Origin: Mytilus edulis
Taxonomy: Eukaryota; Mollusca; Bivalvia; Mytilida; Mytilidae
Length of the DNA: 64,000 bases
Reading direction: 5' to 3'
Assembly (NCBI RefSeq): GCF_963676685.1
Contig: NC_092354.1
Span: 38,906,193 to 38,970,192, forward strand
Made by a program: the position numbers and the translations under genes. Shown one piece after another: positions 47,695 through 56,500 of this stretch (positions are counted from its first letter, which is position 1; every line of letters starts with the position of its first letter). Under the pieces are notes generated by a model. The model worked only from the letters and a program-made list of their open reading frames with translations, had not been told where the DNA came from and did no database searches.

Positions 47695-47736
47695 TAACCC
47701 TAACCCTAACCCTAACCCTAACCCTAACCCTAACCC
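47695..47736 (+). repeat. (TAACCC)7 telomere-type tract
   Basis: Seven exact copies of taaccc, the C-rich strand of the metazoan/molluscan telomere repeat TTAGGG, followed by aaacaaaaat. It ends 47 nt before the first ORF of the virus-like element. Confidence 0.97.
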
Positions 47737-47783
47737 AAACAAAAATATCATACATTATAAATTATTATTATTATTAATAAAAC

Positions 47784-48140
47784 ATGGATGAGATAGAATC
47801 ATGTGAAAATATAGCCAGACTTGATAACATATTCGATATAATATATGCAAAGTCAGTTTTTGACATTCTGAAGAAGGAAAATCAAGTGGAACACATAAGT
47901 GGAGGAAATGCATGGGATTTTTTTTATCAAGTAGAAACAGATAAAGTGTACACCGATTTTGTTAATTTAGTCAGACAATCAAATATTCCAGATAATGTGA
48001 GAGTCTACTATCAACTTACATTTTTACAATCAACAGATTGGAAAAATACTATATTGAAAACACCGCACAGAGCATCTCGCATAATAGATAAAGTTGAAAA
48101 AATGATAGATTTGGAACCTATTTTTAACAATGGAAAATGA
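47784..48140 (+). CDS. Small ORF upstream of integrase (unknown)
   Basis: 118 aa, first ORF of the element. I do not recognise it. Acidic N-terminus, no membrane segment, no zinc ligands; predicted mostly helical from its composition. Its last 11 bases overlap the integrase start at 48130 in another frame, so it is probably expressed from the same transcript. A tract of (att)n lies just before its ATG. Confidence 0.6.
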   Translation: MDEIESCENIARLDNIFDIIYAKSVFDILKKENQVEHISGGNAWDFFYQVETDKVYTDFVNLVRQSNIPDNVRVYYQLTFLQSTDWKNTILKTPHRASRIIDKVEKMIDLEPIFNNGK

Positions 48141-49284
48141 TGATTTAGATGAAAAACTTAGGAATGTATATTACAATACAGCAAATGGGGGAGCATACCT
48201 AAGTGCTGAAAAAATTTATCAAACGTTGAAGACATCAAGAGATGGAAATGTACCAAGCGTATACAAGATCAGGAAATGGATGGAAAAAATAGACGACTAC
48301 AATTTACAAAAACCTGTAAAACGTAGAATTAAAAGAGTGAAAATAATTGTATCGGAACCGTATGAGCAATACGATGCTGACCTTATGGATGTATCCAACA
48401 TACAGAAATATAACAATAAGACACGTTTCCTGTTGGTTGTTATCGATATTTTCACACGGTTTTTATGGATTTATCCATTAAAAAACAAGTTTGGGAAGAC
48501 AGTAGCTGATGCATTTGAAAAAATCTTCAAACATGGTAAAATCCCTTTGAAGGTTTCCACAGATGCGGGAACTGAATTCAAAAACAAAGATTTGAAACGT
48601 GTGTTTAAAAAATATGACATTTACCATCATGTCTATTTAAATTCCGACAGTAGTAAAGCGTCAATAGCAGAGAGGGTCAATTTGACATTTCGGAGGATGA
48701 TGTTCCGATATTTTACAAAGCATAGAACTTATAGCTATCTCAATGTTATACAAAATTTGGTAGCAAGTTATAATGCAACGCCACATAGAAGTTTAAATAA
48801 TACAGCTCCAAAAGATGTGAATGAGAAAAACAAATATGATTTGTGGGCATATATGTATATTAAAACTCCACCCAAAGAAAAACGAATCAGAGAAAAGAAA
48901 GAAACATTAAAAGTACAACGTAAAAGAGGGAAACAGTTTCATTTTAAAATCAATGACATGGTAAGACTGAGCCATTTGAAGAAACCGTTTCAAAGAGCTT
49001 ATCAGCAACAGTGGACCTCCGAAATATTTAAAATATATAGACGATTTCTAATACATGGGAAAATCTTTTATAAAGTACAAGATTTTTTGGACAAGGAAGT
49101 TGTAGGCAATTTCAATTATACAGAGTTGCAGCGTGTGAAAAAGGAGGCTGACGCATTGTGGTTTGTTGAGAAAGTGCTTAAATGGCGAAGGCGGAATGGT
49201 CAACGTGAGGGTTATGTAAAATTCCAGGATTGGGATAAACGTTTTTGTCAGTGGATTCCTGAGAGAGATATTGTTGACTTTTAA
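48130..49284 (+). CDS. Integrase, DD35E with C-terminal chromodomain-like region
   Basis: 384 aa. N-terminal helical domain (~1-60), then the RNase H-like catalytic core with D84 (YDADLMDV), D145 (STDAGTEF) and E181 (SIAERVNL); D145 and E181 are 35 residues apart, the retroviral-type DD35E spacing. Residues ~205-235 (LVASYNATPHRSL) are the usual end of the rve core. A basic linker follows, then an SH3-like part (~275-335) and a chromodomain-like tail (WFVEKVLKWRRRNG to WIPERDIVDF, ~344-384), which in related elements binds histone tails and steers insertion. It resembles the C. elegans transposon-derived F54H12.3 type. Integrates element DNA into host chromosomes. Only one base separates its stop from the next ATG (49286). 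Confidence 0.92.
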   Translation: MENDDLDEKLRNVYYNTANGGAYLSAEKIYQTLKTSRDGNVPSVYKIRKWMEKIDDYNLQKPVKRRIKRVKIIVSEPYEQYDADLMDVSNIQKYNNKTRFLLVVIDIFTRFLWIYPLKNKFGKTVADAFEKIFKHGKIPLKVSTDAGTEFKNKDLKRVFKKYDIYHHVYLNSDSSKASIAERVNLTFRRMMFRYFTKHRTYSYLNVIQNLVASYNATPHRSLNNTAPKDVNEKNKYDLWAYMYIKTPPKEKRIREKKETLKVQRKRGKQFHFKINDMVRLSHLKKPFQRAYQQQWTSEIFKIYRRFLIHGKIFYKVQDFLDKEVVGNFNYTELQRVKKEADALWFVEKVLKWRRRNGQREGYVKFQDWDKRFCQWIPERDIVDF

Positions 49285-49285
49285 A

Positions 49286-49693
49286 ATGAGCTTTTACATG
49301 GTCATTAACAGTAACAAAAATTTAGACATTTACCCACATAACAGACCACACAAATTCCGTACATATCTTCAGACGCCAATAGTGATGAAATCAAAATGGA
49401 AAGTCGCATTAGTTGATATTAAATTATCATCAAATAATGATCTATATATATATGCAAACATATGCGGTGATGTAATAGTCGATGGTAACAAACAACCCTT
49501 ATTGAAGCGAATATGTTGCTGCTCTCAAACTGAATACTACCACTTTGATCAACTTGCATACATTCCAGTGGTGAAAAGTGAAATAAGAGACATTGAATTC
49601 TTTATTACTGACATGCAAGGGAGTCATGCATCATTTTTAAAAAATCCAGTGTCGATTACACTGCACTTCAGGTCGTATCCATACTTTGCATGA
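49286..49693 (+). CDS. Minor capsid (penton-like, single jelly roll) protein
   Basis: 135 aa from ATG at 49286. The N-terminal HKFRTYLQTPIVMKSKWKVA matches the opening of Polinton minor capsid proteins (basic 'F...L..P...' followed by 'W.VAL..I'). The following strands include YIYANICGDVIVDGN and PLLKRI, and the end IEFFITDMQ and VSITLHFR fits the last strands of the fold. In virions pentons sit at the fivefold vertices. It is rather short, but both ends of the domain are present. Its stop overlaps the next start as ATGA. Confidence 0.7.
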   Translation: MSFYMVINSNKNLDIYPHNRPHKFRTYLQTPIVMKSKWKVALVDIKLSSNNDLYIYANICGDVIVDGNKQPLLKRICCCSQTEYYHFDQLAYIPVVKSEIRDIEFFITDMQGSHASFLKNPVSITLHFRSYPYFA

Positions 49694-50160
49694 TAATCAT
49701 GGAATTGAACAATTCTCAATATGTGCTAGACCCTAGGACATGGATAATGTACTATGAAAATCTAGCGAATGACAAACATCACAATTCATATCTTAATAAT
49801 TCATACAGAAGAACTATCCAGAGTGGTGGTTCCCTCACTAATTCAGCAGCTAGCTTCATGGAACCAATCACATTACCACAAAGTAAACCACATGCGCAAT
49901 CACCCATTAAACTTGTAACACATGCACAGCAGCAGGTGGAAAATGCTAAGTCGGAAATTAGTCGAGCTGTGAAAAAGATAAAACGCAAACGTGGGAAGTT
50001 ACAAAACAGTAATAGAAAAAGCCATAGAGGGGAGCAGAAGAAAACGAAAAAGACAAAGAAAGGAGGAAGGAAAAATAAAACAAACAGTAAGAAAGGAAGT
50101 GTACAGAGTGTGAAAAAAAGATTAAAGAATCAGCTAATTGAAAAGGATATTTTCCAGTAA
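49690..50160 (+). CDS. Lys-rich core/DNA-binding-like protein
   Basis: 156 aa. N-terminal half (~1-75) is Asn/Ser-rich with QSGGSLTNSAASF; the middle may be helical (~78-98); residues ~98-150 are extremely basic (KKIKRKRGK, KKTKKTKKGGRKNK). It ends EKDIFQ, a short acidic/aromatic tail. By place in the capsid gene block and charge it is probably a virion core or DNA-condensing protein, as adenovirus-like pVII or pX; this is inference. No enzyme motif. Confidence 0.6.
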   Translation: MIIMELNNSQYVLDPRTWIMYYENLANDKHHNSYLNNSYRRTIQSGGSLTNSAASFMEPITLPQSKPHAQSPIKLVTHAQQQVENAKSEISRAVKKIKRKRGKLQNSNRKSHRGEQKKTKKTKKGGRKNKTNSKKGSVQSVKKRLKNQLIEKDIFQ

Positions 50161-50168
50161 AATTCAAA

Positions 50169-51491
50169 ATGGCTAAAATAAATCCTGAAACATTTCATGA
50201 GCTGCAACCAAGTCAGTTGTCTTTATTCAATCTACCAGGTCATCAAACTGCAGTCACAAGAATCACATATGAACATATTCGACCAGCTGCAACTTTTACA
50301 AAGACATCGCCAATAGAGTTTCACATATCTGGTGGAACAGAGTATCTAGACTTAAGTAAATCAACAATGCATGTACGTCTAAGACTTAAAAGAGGAGATG
50401 GAACCATAGCAGATAGCAGTGACGTTAATTGCGGGCCTGTGAACTATGTTTTGCATGCATTATTTAATCAAATAGATGTTTTAATTCAAAATAAAATTGT
50501 CACATCTTCAACAGGATTTTACCCTTACAAAGCTTATATGCAAACTTTATTGAAATATGGGAAAGAAGCTAAAGAATCGCAGCTCTCAAGTCAATTATGG
50601 ATAGACGATCATCAAGGAACATTGGATGATGCAGATTGTAACACAGGATCAAATCTTGGGCTCTACAGAAGAACAGCATACATAAAAAATGGTAAAACTG
50701 TTGATCTTGAAGGAAACATTTTCCATCCCCTGTTTTCAATGAATCGTTACATATTAAATCAAGTAGGAGTTACTGTGAAATTCTACAGATCGAGACCAGA
50801 ATTTTATCTAATGTCGGTTGATGAAGATGCTGATTATTACCTTGAGATTGAAGATATGTATCTATCAATAGCAAAGATCCACGTTCACCCCGGCATTGTA
50901 TATGGCCACGATTCTATACTCAGGACAGTAAACGCTAAATATCCCATTGTGCAAAATGATGTTCGCACAATTTCACTTCCAGCTGGTCAAATAAGTTTTA
51001 ACTTCAACAACATATTCCAGAATAATAGACCCAATAAGGTATTGATAGCCTTTACGGGGAGTCAAAACATAGCAGGTGACTACTCACTATGTCCGTGGAC
51101 ATTCAAACATTGCCACCTAAGTGAAATAAATCTTAAAGTTGAGGGAGTGCCAGTTTCCGGGAATCCTGTCAGAGTAAAATTTGACTCGTCAAGTGGAGAA
51201 TCATCCATTGTTGCATTTCGCAATCTATTTGAGGTTGCTGGGAAAACTCTGCAAGACTGTGGTAATGGATTAAACAGAGACAGTTTTTCTGAAGGATATG
51301 CCTTGTATGCCTTTCAACTGGAACCAATTTTTGAAGGTTTAGATTATTTAACATTGAAAAGGAATGAACGTGTCAATTTGGAATGCACATTTGATTCTCC
51401 CCTCACTGAACCAACAACTATAATCATTTATAGTGAATTTAGTGGATATTTTGAAATAACTCAAACTCGAGACATCATAATTCAAGAATGA
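50169..51491 (+). CDS. Major capsid protein (F54H12.2-like)
   Basis: 440 aa, eight bases after the previous stop. No membrane segment, few Cys, strand-rich with Asn/Ser/Thr/Gly loops, as expected for a double-jelly-roll capsid protein. Family-typical stretches: PIEFHISGGTEYLDLSKS (~residue 48), NYVLHALFNQIDVLIQN, PYKAYMQTLLKYGKEAKESQ and WTFKHCHLSEINL. It corresponds to the family represented by C. elegans transposon-derived protein F54H12.2. It is shorter than many Polinton capsid proteins. The gene lies between minor capsid/core and protease genes and its stop overlaps the protease start (ATGA). It would build the icosahedral shell in the nucleus. Confidence 0.8.
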   Translation: MAKINPETFHELQPSQLSLFNLPGHQTAVTRITYEHIRPAATFTKTSPIEFHISGGTEYLDLSKSTMHVRLRLKRGDGTIADSSDVNCGPVNYVLHALFNQIDVLIQNKIVTSSTGFYPYKAYMQTLLKYGKEAKESQLSSQLWIDDHQGTLDDADCNTGSNLGLYRRTAYIKNGKTVDLEGNIFHPLFSMNRYILNQVGVTVKFYRSRPEFYLMSVDEDADYYLEIEDMYLSIAKIHVHPGIVYGHDSILRTVNAKYPIVQNDVRTISLPAGQISFNFNNIFQNNRPNKVLIAFTGSQNIAGDYSLCPWTFKHCHLSEINLKVEGVPVSGNPVRVKFDSSSGESSIVAFRNLFEVAGKTLQDCGNGLNRDSFSEGYALYAFQLEPIFEGLDYLTLKRNERVNLECTFDSPLTEPTTIIIYSEFSGYFEITQTRDIIIQE

Positions 51492-51955
51492 ACACTATGC
51501 AATTGGAGTGTATGATTAATTGTGATGAACTAATGAAGGATAAAATTGTTGGTATATTTGCAGCAGATCAGATACCTAAGATAGTGAGAAATCGACCCAT
51601 GGGATTTATTTGTAACACTGAAAATCATTTTGAGAATGGTGCACACTGGATCGCCTTTTTCATAAATGAGGAACGAAGAGGGATATTTTTCGACAGCTTC
51701 GCACACTCTCCCGATTATTATTCACGTCACTTCTTAAAATTCTTTGAACACAATGCGATATCTCTGGAAATAAATCAAAAACGATTACAGAGTGAGAATT
51801 CATCAGTATGCGGTCAATATTGCATTTTCATCTTATCACTCTTATGTAGAGAGTATGATCTAACTAACATTCACGATTTTTTCAGTGATAATCATCAAGC
51901 AAACGACATCTTTGTTTTCAATGTGATTGGTAAAACCTATTCACACTGCATATGA
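51488..51955 (+). CDS. Adenain-type (Ulp1-like C5) cysteine protease
   Basis: 155 aa. The catalytic set is complete: H53 in GAHWIAFF, D69 in FFDSF, Q101 and C108 in LQSENSSVCGQYC. Q101 and C108 are seven residues apart, the spacing of the oxyanion Gln and nucleophile in adenovirus protease. In Polintons and adenoviruses this enzyme matures capsid and core proteins. It needs no obvious extra domain. The start overlaps the major capsid stop; a ~60 nt gap follows before the ATPase ATG. Confidence 0.9.
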   Translation: MNTMQLECMINCDELMKDKIVGIFAADQIPKIVRNRPMGFICNTENHFENGAHWIAFFINEERRGIFFDSFAHSPDYYSRHFLKFFEHNAISLEINQKRLQSENSSVCGQYCIFILSLLCREYDLTNIHDFFSDNHQANDIFVFNVIGKTYSHCI

Positions 51956-52017
51956 AAAAGTGTTTAAAATGATGAGACACATGGTAACAATCATCATTCG
52001 AGCAAGAGGTGATCATC

Positions 52018-52659
52018 ATGAGTTTGGTGAAATTTCAAACACCCATGACTTCAATATGTGTCGGTCCAACGGGTTCAGGAAAAACTACATACATTAAAAG
52101 ATTATTAGAGAACGCTCAGGAAATGTTTACAATACCACCTCAGAAGATATACTACTGTTACAGCATATGGCAAGATGTCTTCGATGAATTGAAAAAAACT
52201 GTCTCCAACATTTCATTTCAACTGGAACTGCCTGATGAAAGTGATTTTCTTGTTGATAAGGATATACACACATTATGGATCATTGATGATAAAATGGATG
52301 AAGTAGTGGACTGTAAACTGATGCAGAAGATTTATTGCGTTTTAAGTCATCACACCTTAACATCAATTATTTTTATACTACAAAATTTATATCAGAAGGG
52401 GAAGGTTATGCGATCAATCAGTTTGAATTCTCACGTCTTTTTTCTTTTCAAAAATGGTAGAGATTCACTGCAAATACAATCTTTAGCTCGACAAATGTTT
52501 CCAGGTCAAGTTCGCTTTTTCATGGACGTTTACCAACGTGCAATTAGCAGACCATACAATTGCTTGATAGTGGATATAGCACCAGGTTCAAACCCTGAAT
52601 ATCAGTTGCGCGCAAATCCTTTTCCGGGGGAGGACACGATTGTTTATCAACCAAAATGA
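52018..52659 (+). CDS. A32-like DNA-packaging ATPase
   Basis: 213 aa from ATG at 52018. Walker A is GPTGSGKT at residues 16-23, Walker B is LWIIDDKMDE near residues 86-95, with QN at 121-122 as the sensor. The following FFLFKNGRD and SLARQMFPGQ are the usual FtsK/HerA-type viral packaging ATPase strands. Drives genome translocation into preformed capsids. The stop overlaps the next start (ATGA). Confidence 0.88.
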   Translation: MSLVKFQTPMTSICVGPTGSGKTTYIKRLLENAQEMFTIPPQKIYYCYSIWQDVFDELKKTVSNISFQLELPDESDFLVDKDIHTLWIIDDKMDEVVDCKLMQKIYCVLSHHTLTSIIFILQNLYQKGKVMRSISLNSHVFFLFKNGRDSLQIQSLARQMFPGQVRFFMDVYQRAISRPYNCLIVDIAPGSNPEYQLRANPFPGEDTIVYQPK

Positions 52660-52997
52660 TTTTAAAAGAATCAAGTAGAAGCTTCCTTAAATTATTGGCG
52701 AACACTACACCTGAACAATCTGCTCAAATCATAAAAAGCACGGACCACAGACAATTACAACTATTAGTAGAAATAGTATTCAACTGTCTAAAAAGCGTCA
52801 TACCATTGTCTGAGAGGGTTAAAAGGAATCTTTCAACTTTTGCAAAGTTCATTCGTGCTGTGGTAGTTAATAATATAACACCTCAGTTGAGGAGAAAACG
52901 TTTACTGAAGATAATTGTTATTATTCCAACATTGATATCATCTTTTTTCAAATACTATGACTCGGGAGTTAATACTATTACCCAAGGAGAAATATGA
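52656..52997 (+). CDS. Small conserved Maverick protein, hydrophobic C-terminus
   Basis: 113 aa. Helical, basic; SFLKLLANTTPEQSAQIIKS at the N-terminus, then NCLKSVIPLSERVKRNLS, and a C-terminal hydrophobic stretch LLKIIVIIPTLISSFFKYY. I recognise this type as a small protein found beside the ATPase in many animal Mavericks; the role is unknown. The basic helices plus hydrophobic end could act in membrane contact or DNA packing (inference). Its 3' end overlaps the next ORF by 41 nt in another frame. Confidence 0.65.
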   Translation: MILKESSRSFLKLLANTTPEQSAQIIKSTDHRQLQLLVEIVFNCLKSVIPLSERVKRNLSTFAKFIRAVVVNNITPQLRRKRLLKIIVIIPTLISSFFKYYDSGVNTITQGEI

Positions 52998-53352
52998 AAG
53001 ATTGATGAATATGTCCAACCAATGTGAAATTGTTAATGTGAAAGAAAAAGAAAAGGAATATGATGGTAAAGATAGTGACAGTATAAAAACAGAAATAAAC
53101 CTAGAAGAAGATGTAACCAAACAACATGGTAGTGGTCAGGTTTTGCAAAAAACAGAATTGAAAAATTTAAAAGAAACTGTAGATCGATCAAAATCAGACA
53201 ATCAAGAGGAAAATAGGATGGATGTTGATGAATATGATGGTGCAGCAGAGGGTAAAGCTATCAAGATGTCTCCTGAAAAATTCTTAAGAAATGTGGAAAA
53301 ATCGCAAAATCGCAAAAGATTAAAGAGTAAATGGTTATCATTTCATTTGTAA
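52957..53352 (+). CDS. Small conserved Maverick protein, acidic/Lys-rich
   Basis: 131 aa. Starts TRELILLPKEKYERLMNM, a start pattern I recall from small Maverick proteins that follow the ATPase gene. Middle is low-complexity, rich in Glu, Asp, Lys, Ser, and likely disordered; the C-terminus SRKR-like basic end is KSQNRKRLKSKWLSF. Function unknown. It is the last gene of the first transcription block: poly(A) signals follow at 53490. Confidence 0.6.
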   Translation: MTRELILLPKEKYERLMNMSNQCEIVNVKEKEKEYDGKDSDSIKTEINLEEDVTKQHGSGQVLQKTELKNLKETVDRSKSDNQEENRMDVDEYDGAAEGKAIKMSPEKFLRNVEKSQNRKRLKSKWLSFHL

Positions 53353-53489
53353 TGAAGAAGTGGATTATTTAAAACTATTGGAGACTTCAATCAATCACTT
53401 GTATTTTTCTTTAAATTTGTCTATATTTATATATGTATATAATATATTGTCTATTTGTATATTTACACTGTGTACCTTTAAATTTAATT

Positions 53490-53500
53490 AATAAAATAAA
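53490..53500 (+). terminator. Overlapping poly(A) signals of the capsid-gene block
   Basis: Two overlapping AATAAA hexamers (53490 and 53495) 138 nt after the stop of the last small ORF and ~50 nt before the TATA box of the polymerase gene. Confidence 0.6.
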
Positions 53501-53550
53501 TATTTAGATAACATATGTTCGCCTATTAGTTCTAGTCCACGATCGCGTAG

Positions 53551-53560
53551 TATATATAAA
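53551..53560 (+). promoter_or_regulatory. TATA box of the polymerase gene
   Basis: 'tatatataaa' lies 33 nt upstream of the ATG at 53593, preceded by 'cacgatcgcgtag'. A very short leader is implied. This is the only long non-coding gap (240 bp) inside the gene block. Confidence 0.55.
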
Positions 53561-53592
53561 ACGTTGAAAGTGCTATTGATATCACAATTGTC

Positions 53593-56500
53593 ATGGCTGA
53601 TGATCATTTCTGCGAGGATTTATTGCGTCTTTATCCTGACAGTAACCCTCAATATCAACAGCAGTTGCGAGAGTTAAATGATCGATTGAGTGTTGATAAT
53701 GACAACAGATCAAATCTTACGGTTAAGGTCTATTCATGTTATTATTGTAAACTTCTGTTTGATCACCCTTCCAAACTGAAGAGACACCAGAGAAACAGTT
53801 GTACATTTCCATGTCGACAATGTGATAGACATTTTGATTCAGCGGAAAATTTGTTTAAACATAGCAACATCGATCATACAACTTATCAGACTGGTTCAGG
53901 AAACACTGATTCAAATTCACATACTACAATCAAACATAAAAGTGTGGATAAGTCTGCTCTCTTGGGAATAGCACGAGCTCGTTTCATTTATCCGAATGAG
54001 GATAATGGGGAAAAGTATGATCTTCTAGCATTTTTATCTGGAATTAAGCATGAGGTAAAAACTCATTTACAAGAGATGTGTGATGAACTCGGTCATATTA
54101 AGTGGTATATGAATTGTCTTGTGCAAATGATCAAGCCGAATGGAGGTGAAGGTGGTAATGATTTAAAGAATAATGCACATTTTATCTCGAAGACATCGAA
54201 TCTAGTTGATAGAGCAAATATAGATGATGAACATGATATTAATGTGACATATCAAAAAATATTCAAAAGTTTTGATGAGTATATACGAAATGGGAGCGGT
54301 TGGTCATTAGATCATATTAAACACATTGAGATTAATACAGCTAAATATAAACCTTTAGGCGGTGGATCGTATATACCCCTACCAAGAACTCTTGCTGCAA
54401 CCAGAGCGTTACTCAACATAAGAAACTTAGATGAAAAATGTTTTGTATATGCTATTATAGCATCCATACATCCTACGTGTTCAGGTGACCCTTCTAAAGT
54501 GCATCACTACATCCCATATGAACATGAATTGAACATGGAAGGTATACAATTGCCCGTTGCACCATCATTTGTGAGTAAATTTGAAAGGCAGAATAACATT
54601 TCAGTAATGGTGTTAGGATTTGAAGAGGGTGAATTTTTCCCCCTCCATGTAACAGGTCTAAGAGAAGCTCATCATGAAGTTGACTTATTGTATTTGAAAA
54701 GTGGGAATAAAAGTCACTGGTGTTTGATTACAGATCTCAATAGACTTTTATATCGAACAAAATGCTTGGGACGCAGTCATAAGTATTGCAGATTCTGTTT
54801 ATCAGGTTTCACCAGTGAACATACTTTAGAGAAACATATAAAATACTGCTCAAAATTTGAAGCTCAACATGTGACATATCCCACCAAGGGGGTAGACGAT
54901 ATACTAACATTTCAAGATCACGCCAAACAGTTACAAACATCATTTGTTATTTATGCTGACATGGAAACATTTTGCGAACCTATGGTTACTGAAGAGCCAG
55001 AAGATAATCGAACCAGCACAACGAAATTAACAAAGTTGATACCATGCGGGTACGGTTATCAAGTTGTTTGCATCGATGACAGATACACTCAACCACCTAA
55101 AATATATAGAGGTGAAAATGTTAGTGAACACTTCCTTCATAGTCTTCTTGACGAAAATAAACGTATAAAGGCTATTTTGAACAATCCTGAACCCTTGTGC
55201 ATGACTGTTGAAGATGAGGAAGATTTTCAATCAAGTACACATTGCCACATTTGCATGGAAGAATTTACAGATTCCACTATCCGCGTTCGAGACCATGCAC
55301 ATGTTTCAGGTAAATTTCGTGGCGCTTCATGCAGAGATTGCAATCTTAATTTTAAAGAACACACATTCGTGCCAGTTATATTTCATAACCTGAAACAGTT
55401 TGATGCACATTTAATCTGTTCCTCGATAGGTATTTTCAAGAGTGAAGAAATTGGCTGCATAGCCACGAATGCAGAAAAGTACATCAGTTTCAACCTATCC
55501 AATCTGCGCTTTATCGATTCATACCAGTTTTTGAATTGTTCACTAGAGGAATTGGTATCGTCAATGTCTAAGGAGAATCCGAAAGAAACATTTAAACATT
55601 TTACAAAAGAATTTGATGATGATAAGCGGATTGCTCTTTTGTTGAAAAAAGGAACATATCCTTACGAATACATTGACAATGCAGCAAGGTTCAATGAAAC
55701 TGAATTACCCTCTATAGACAAATTCTACAGCAATTTATCAGAGAAAACAATTAGTCAAACCGAGTATGAACATGCGCAACGGGTATGGAATCAAATGAAT
55801 ATTAAGAATATAGGCGAATATCACGATCTTTATCTAAAAACTGACGTTCTATTATTAGCTGATGTATTTGAAACTTTCAGGAAGAAGTGGATAACGAACT
55901 ATTCCCTCGACCCTGCAAATTATTACACTCTTCCAGGGCTTTCCTGGCAATCTGCATTGAAAATGACTGGTGTGAGACTTGAGCTATTGACAGATCCTAC
56001 AATGTGGCTCTTCTTTGAGCAGAGTATACGAGGAGGTTTAACAATGGTGAGCTGCAGACATGCAAAAGCAAACAATCCCTACTTGAGCAATTATGATCCA
56101 GCTTTACCAACTTCATACTTGATGTATGTAGATGCGAACAATTTATACGGTTTAAGCATGAGCATGCCATTAGCTGTGGGGAAATTCCAGTGGTTGTCAG
56201 AAGAGGAAATAAACGATTTCAATGTCTTAAATGTATCCAATAACGCTGACATCGGATATGTCATTGAATGCGATTTGGATTACCCAGATAACTTACACGA
56301 TCTTCACAATGATTTTCCTCTTGCAGTTGAAAAAGGAGTGATAACAAATGAAATGCTTTCACCTCATTCACGTCATCTGTATGAGCAAGCAAATGATGAT
56401 GGGAAAGAATACCAACCGAGCACCAAATTGCTAGCTACTTTGAAAGATAAAAAGCATTACATCTTGCACTATGTGAATCTAAAGTTATACCTCAAACTAG

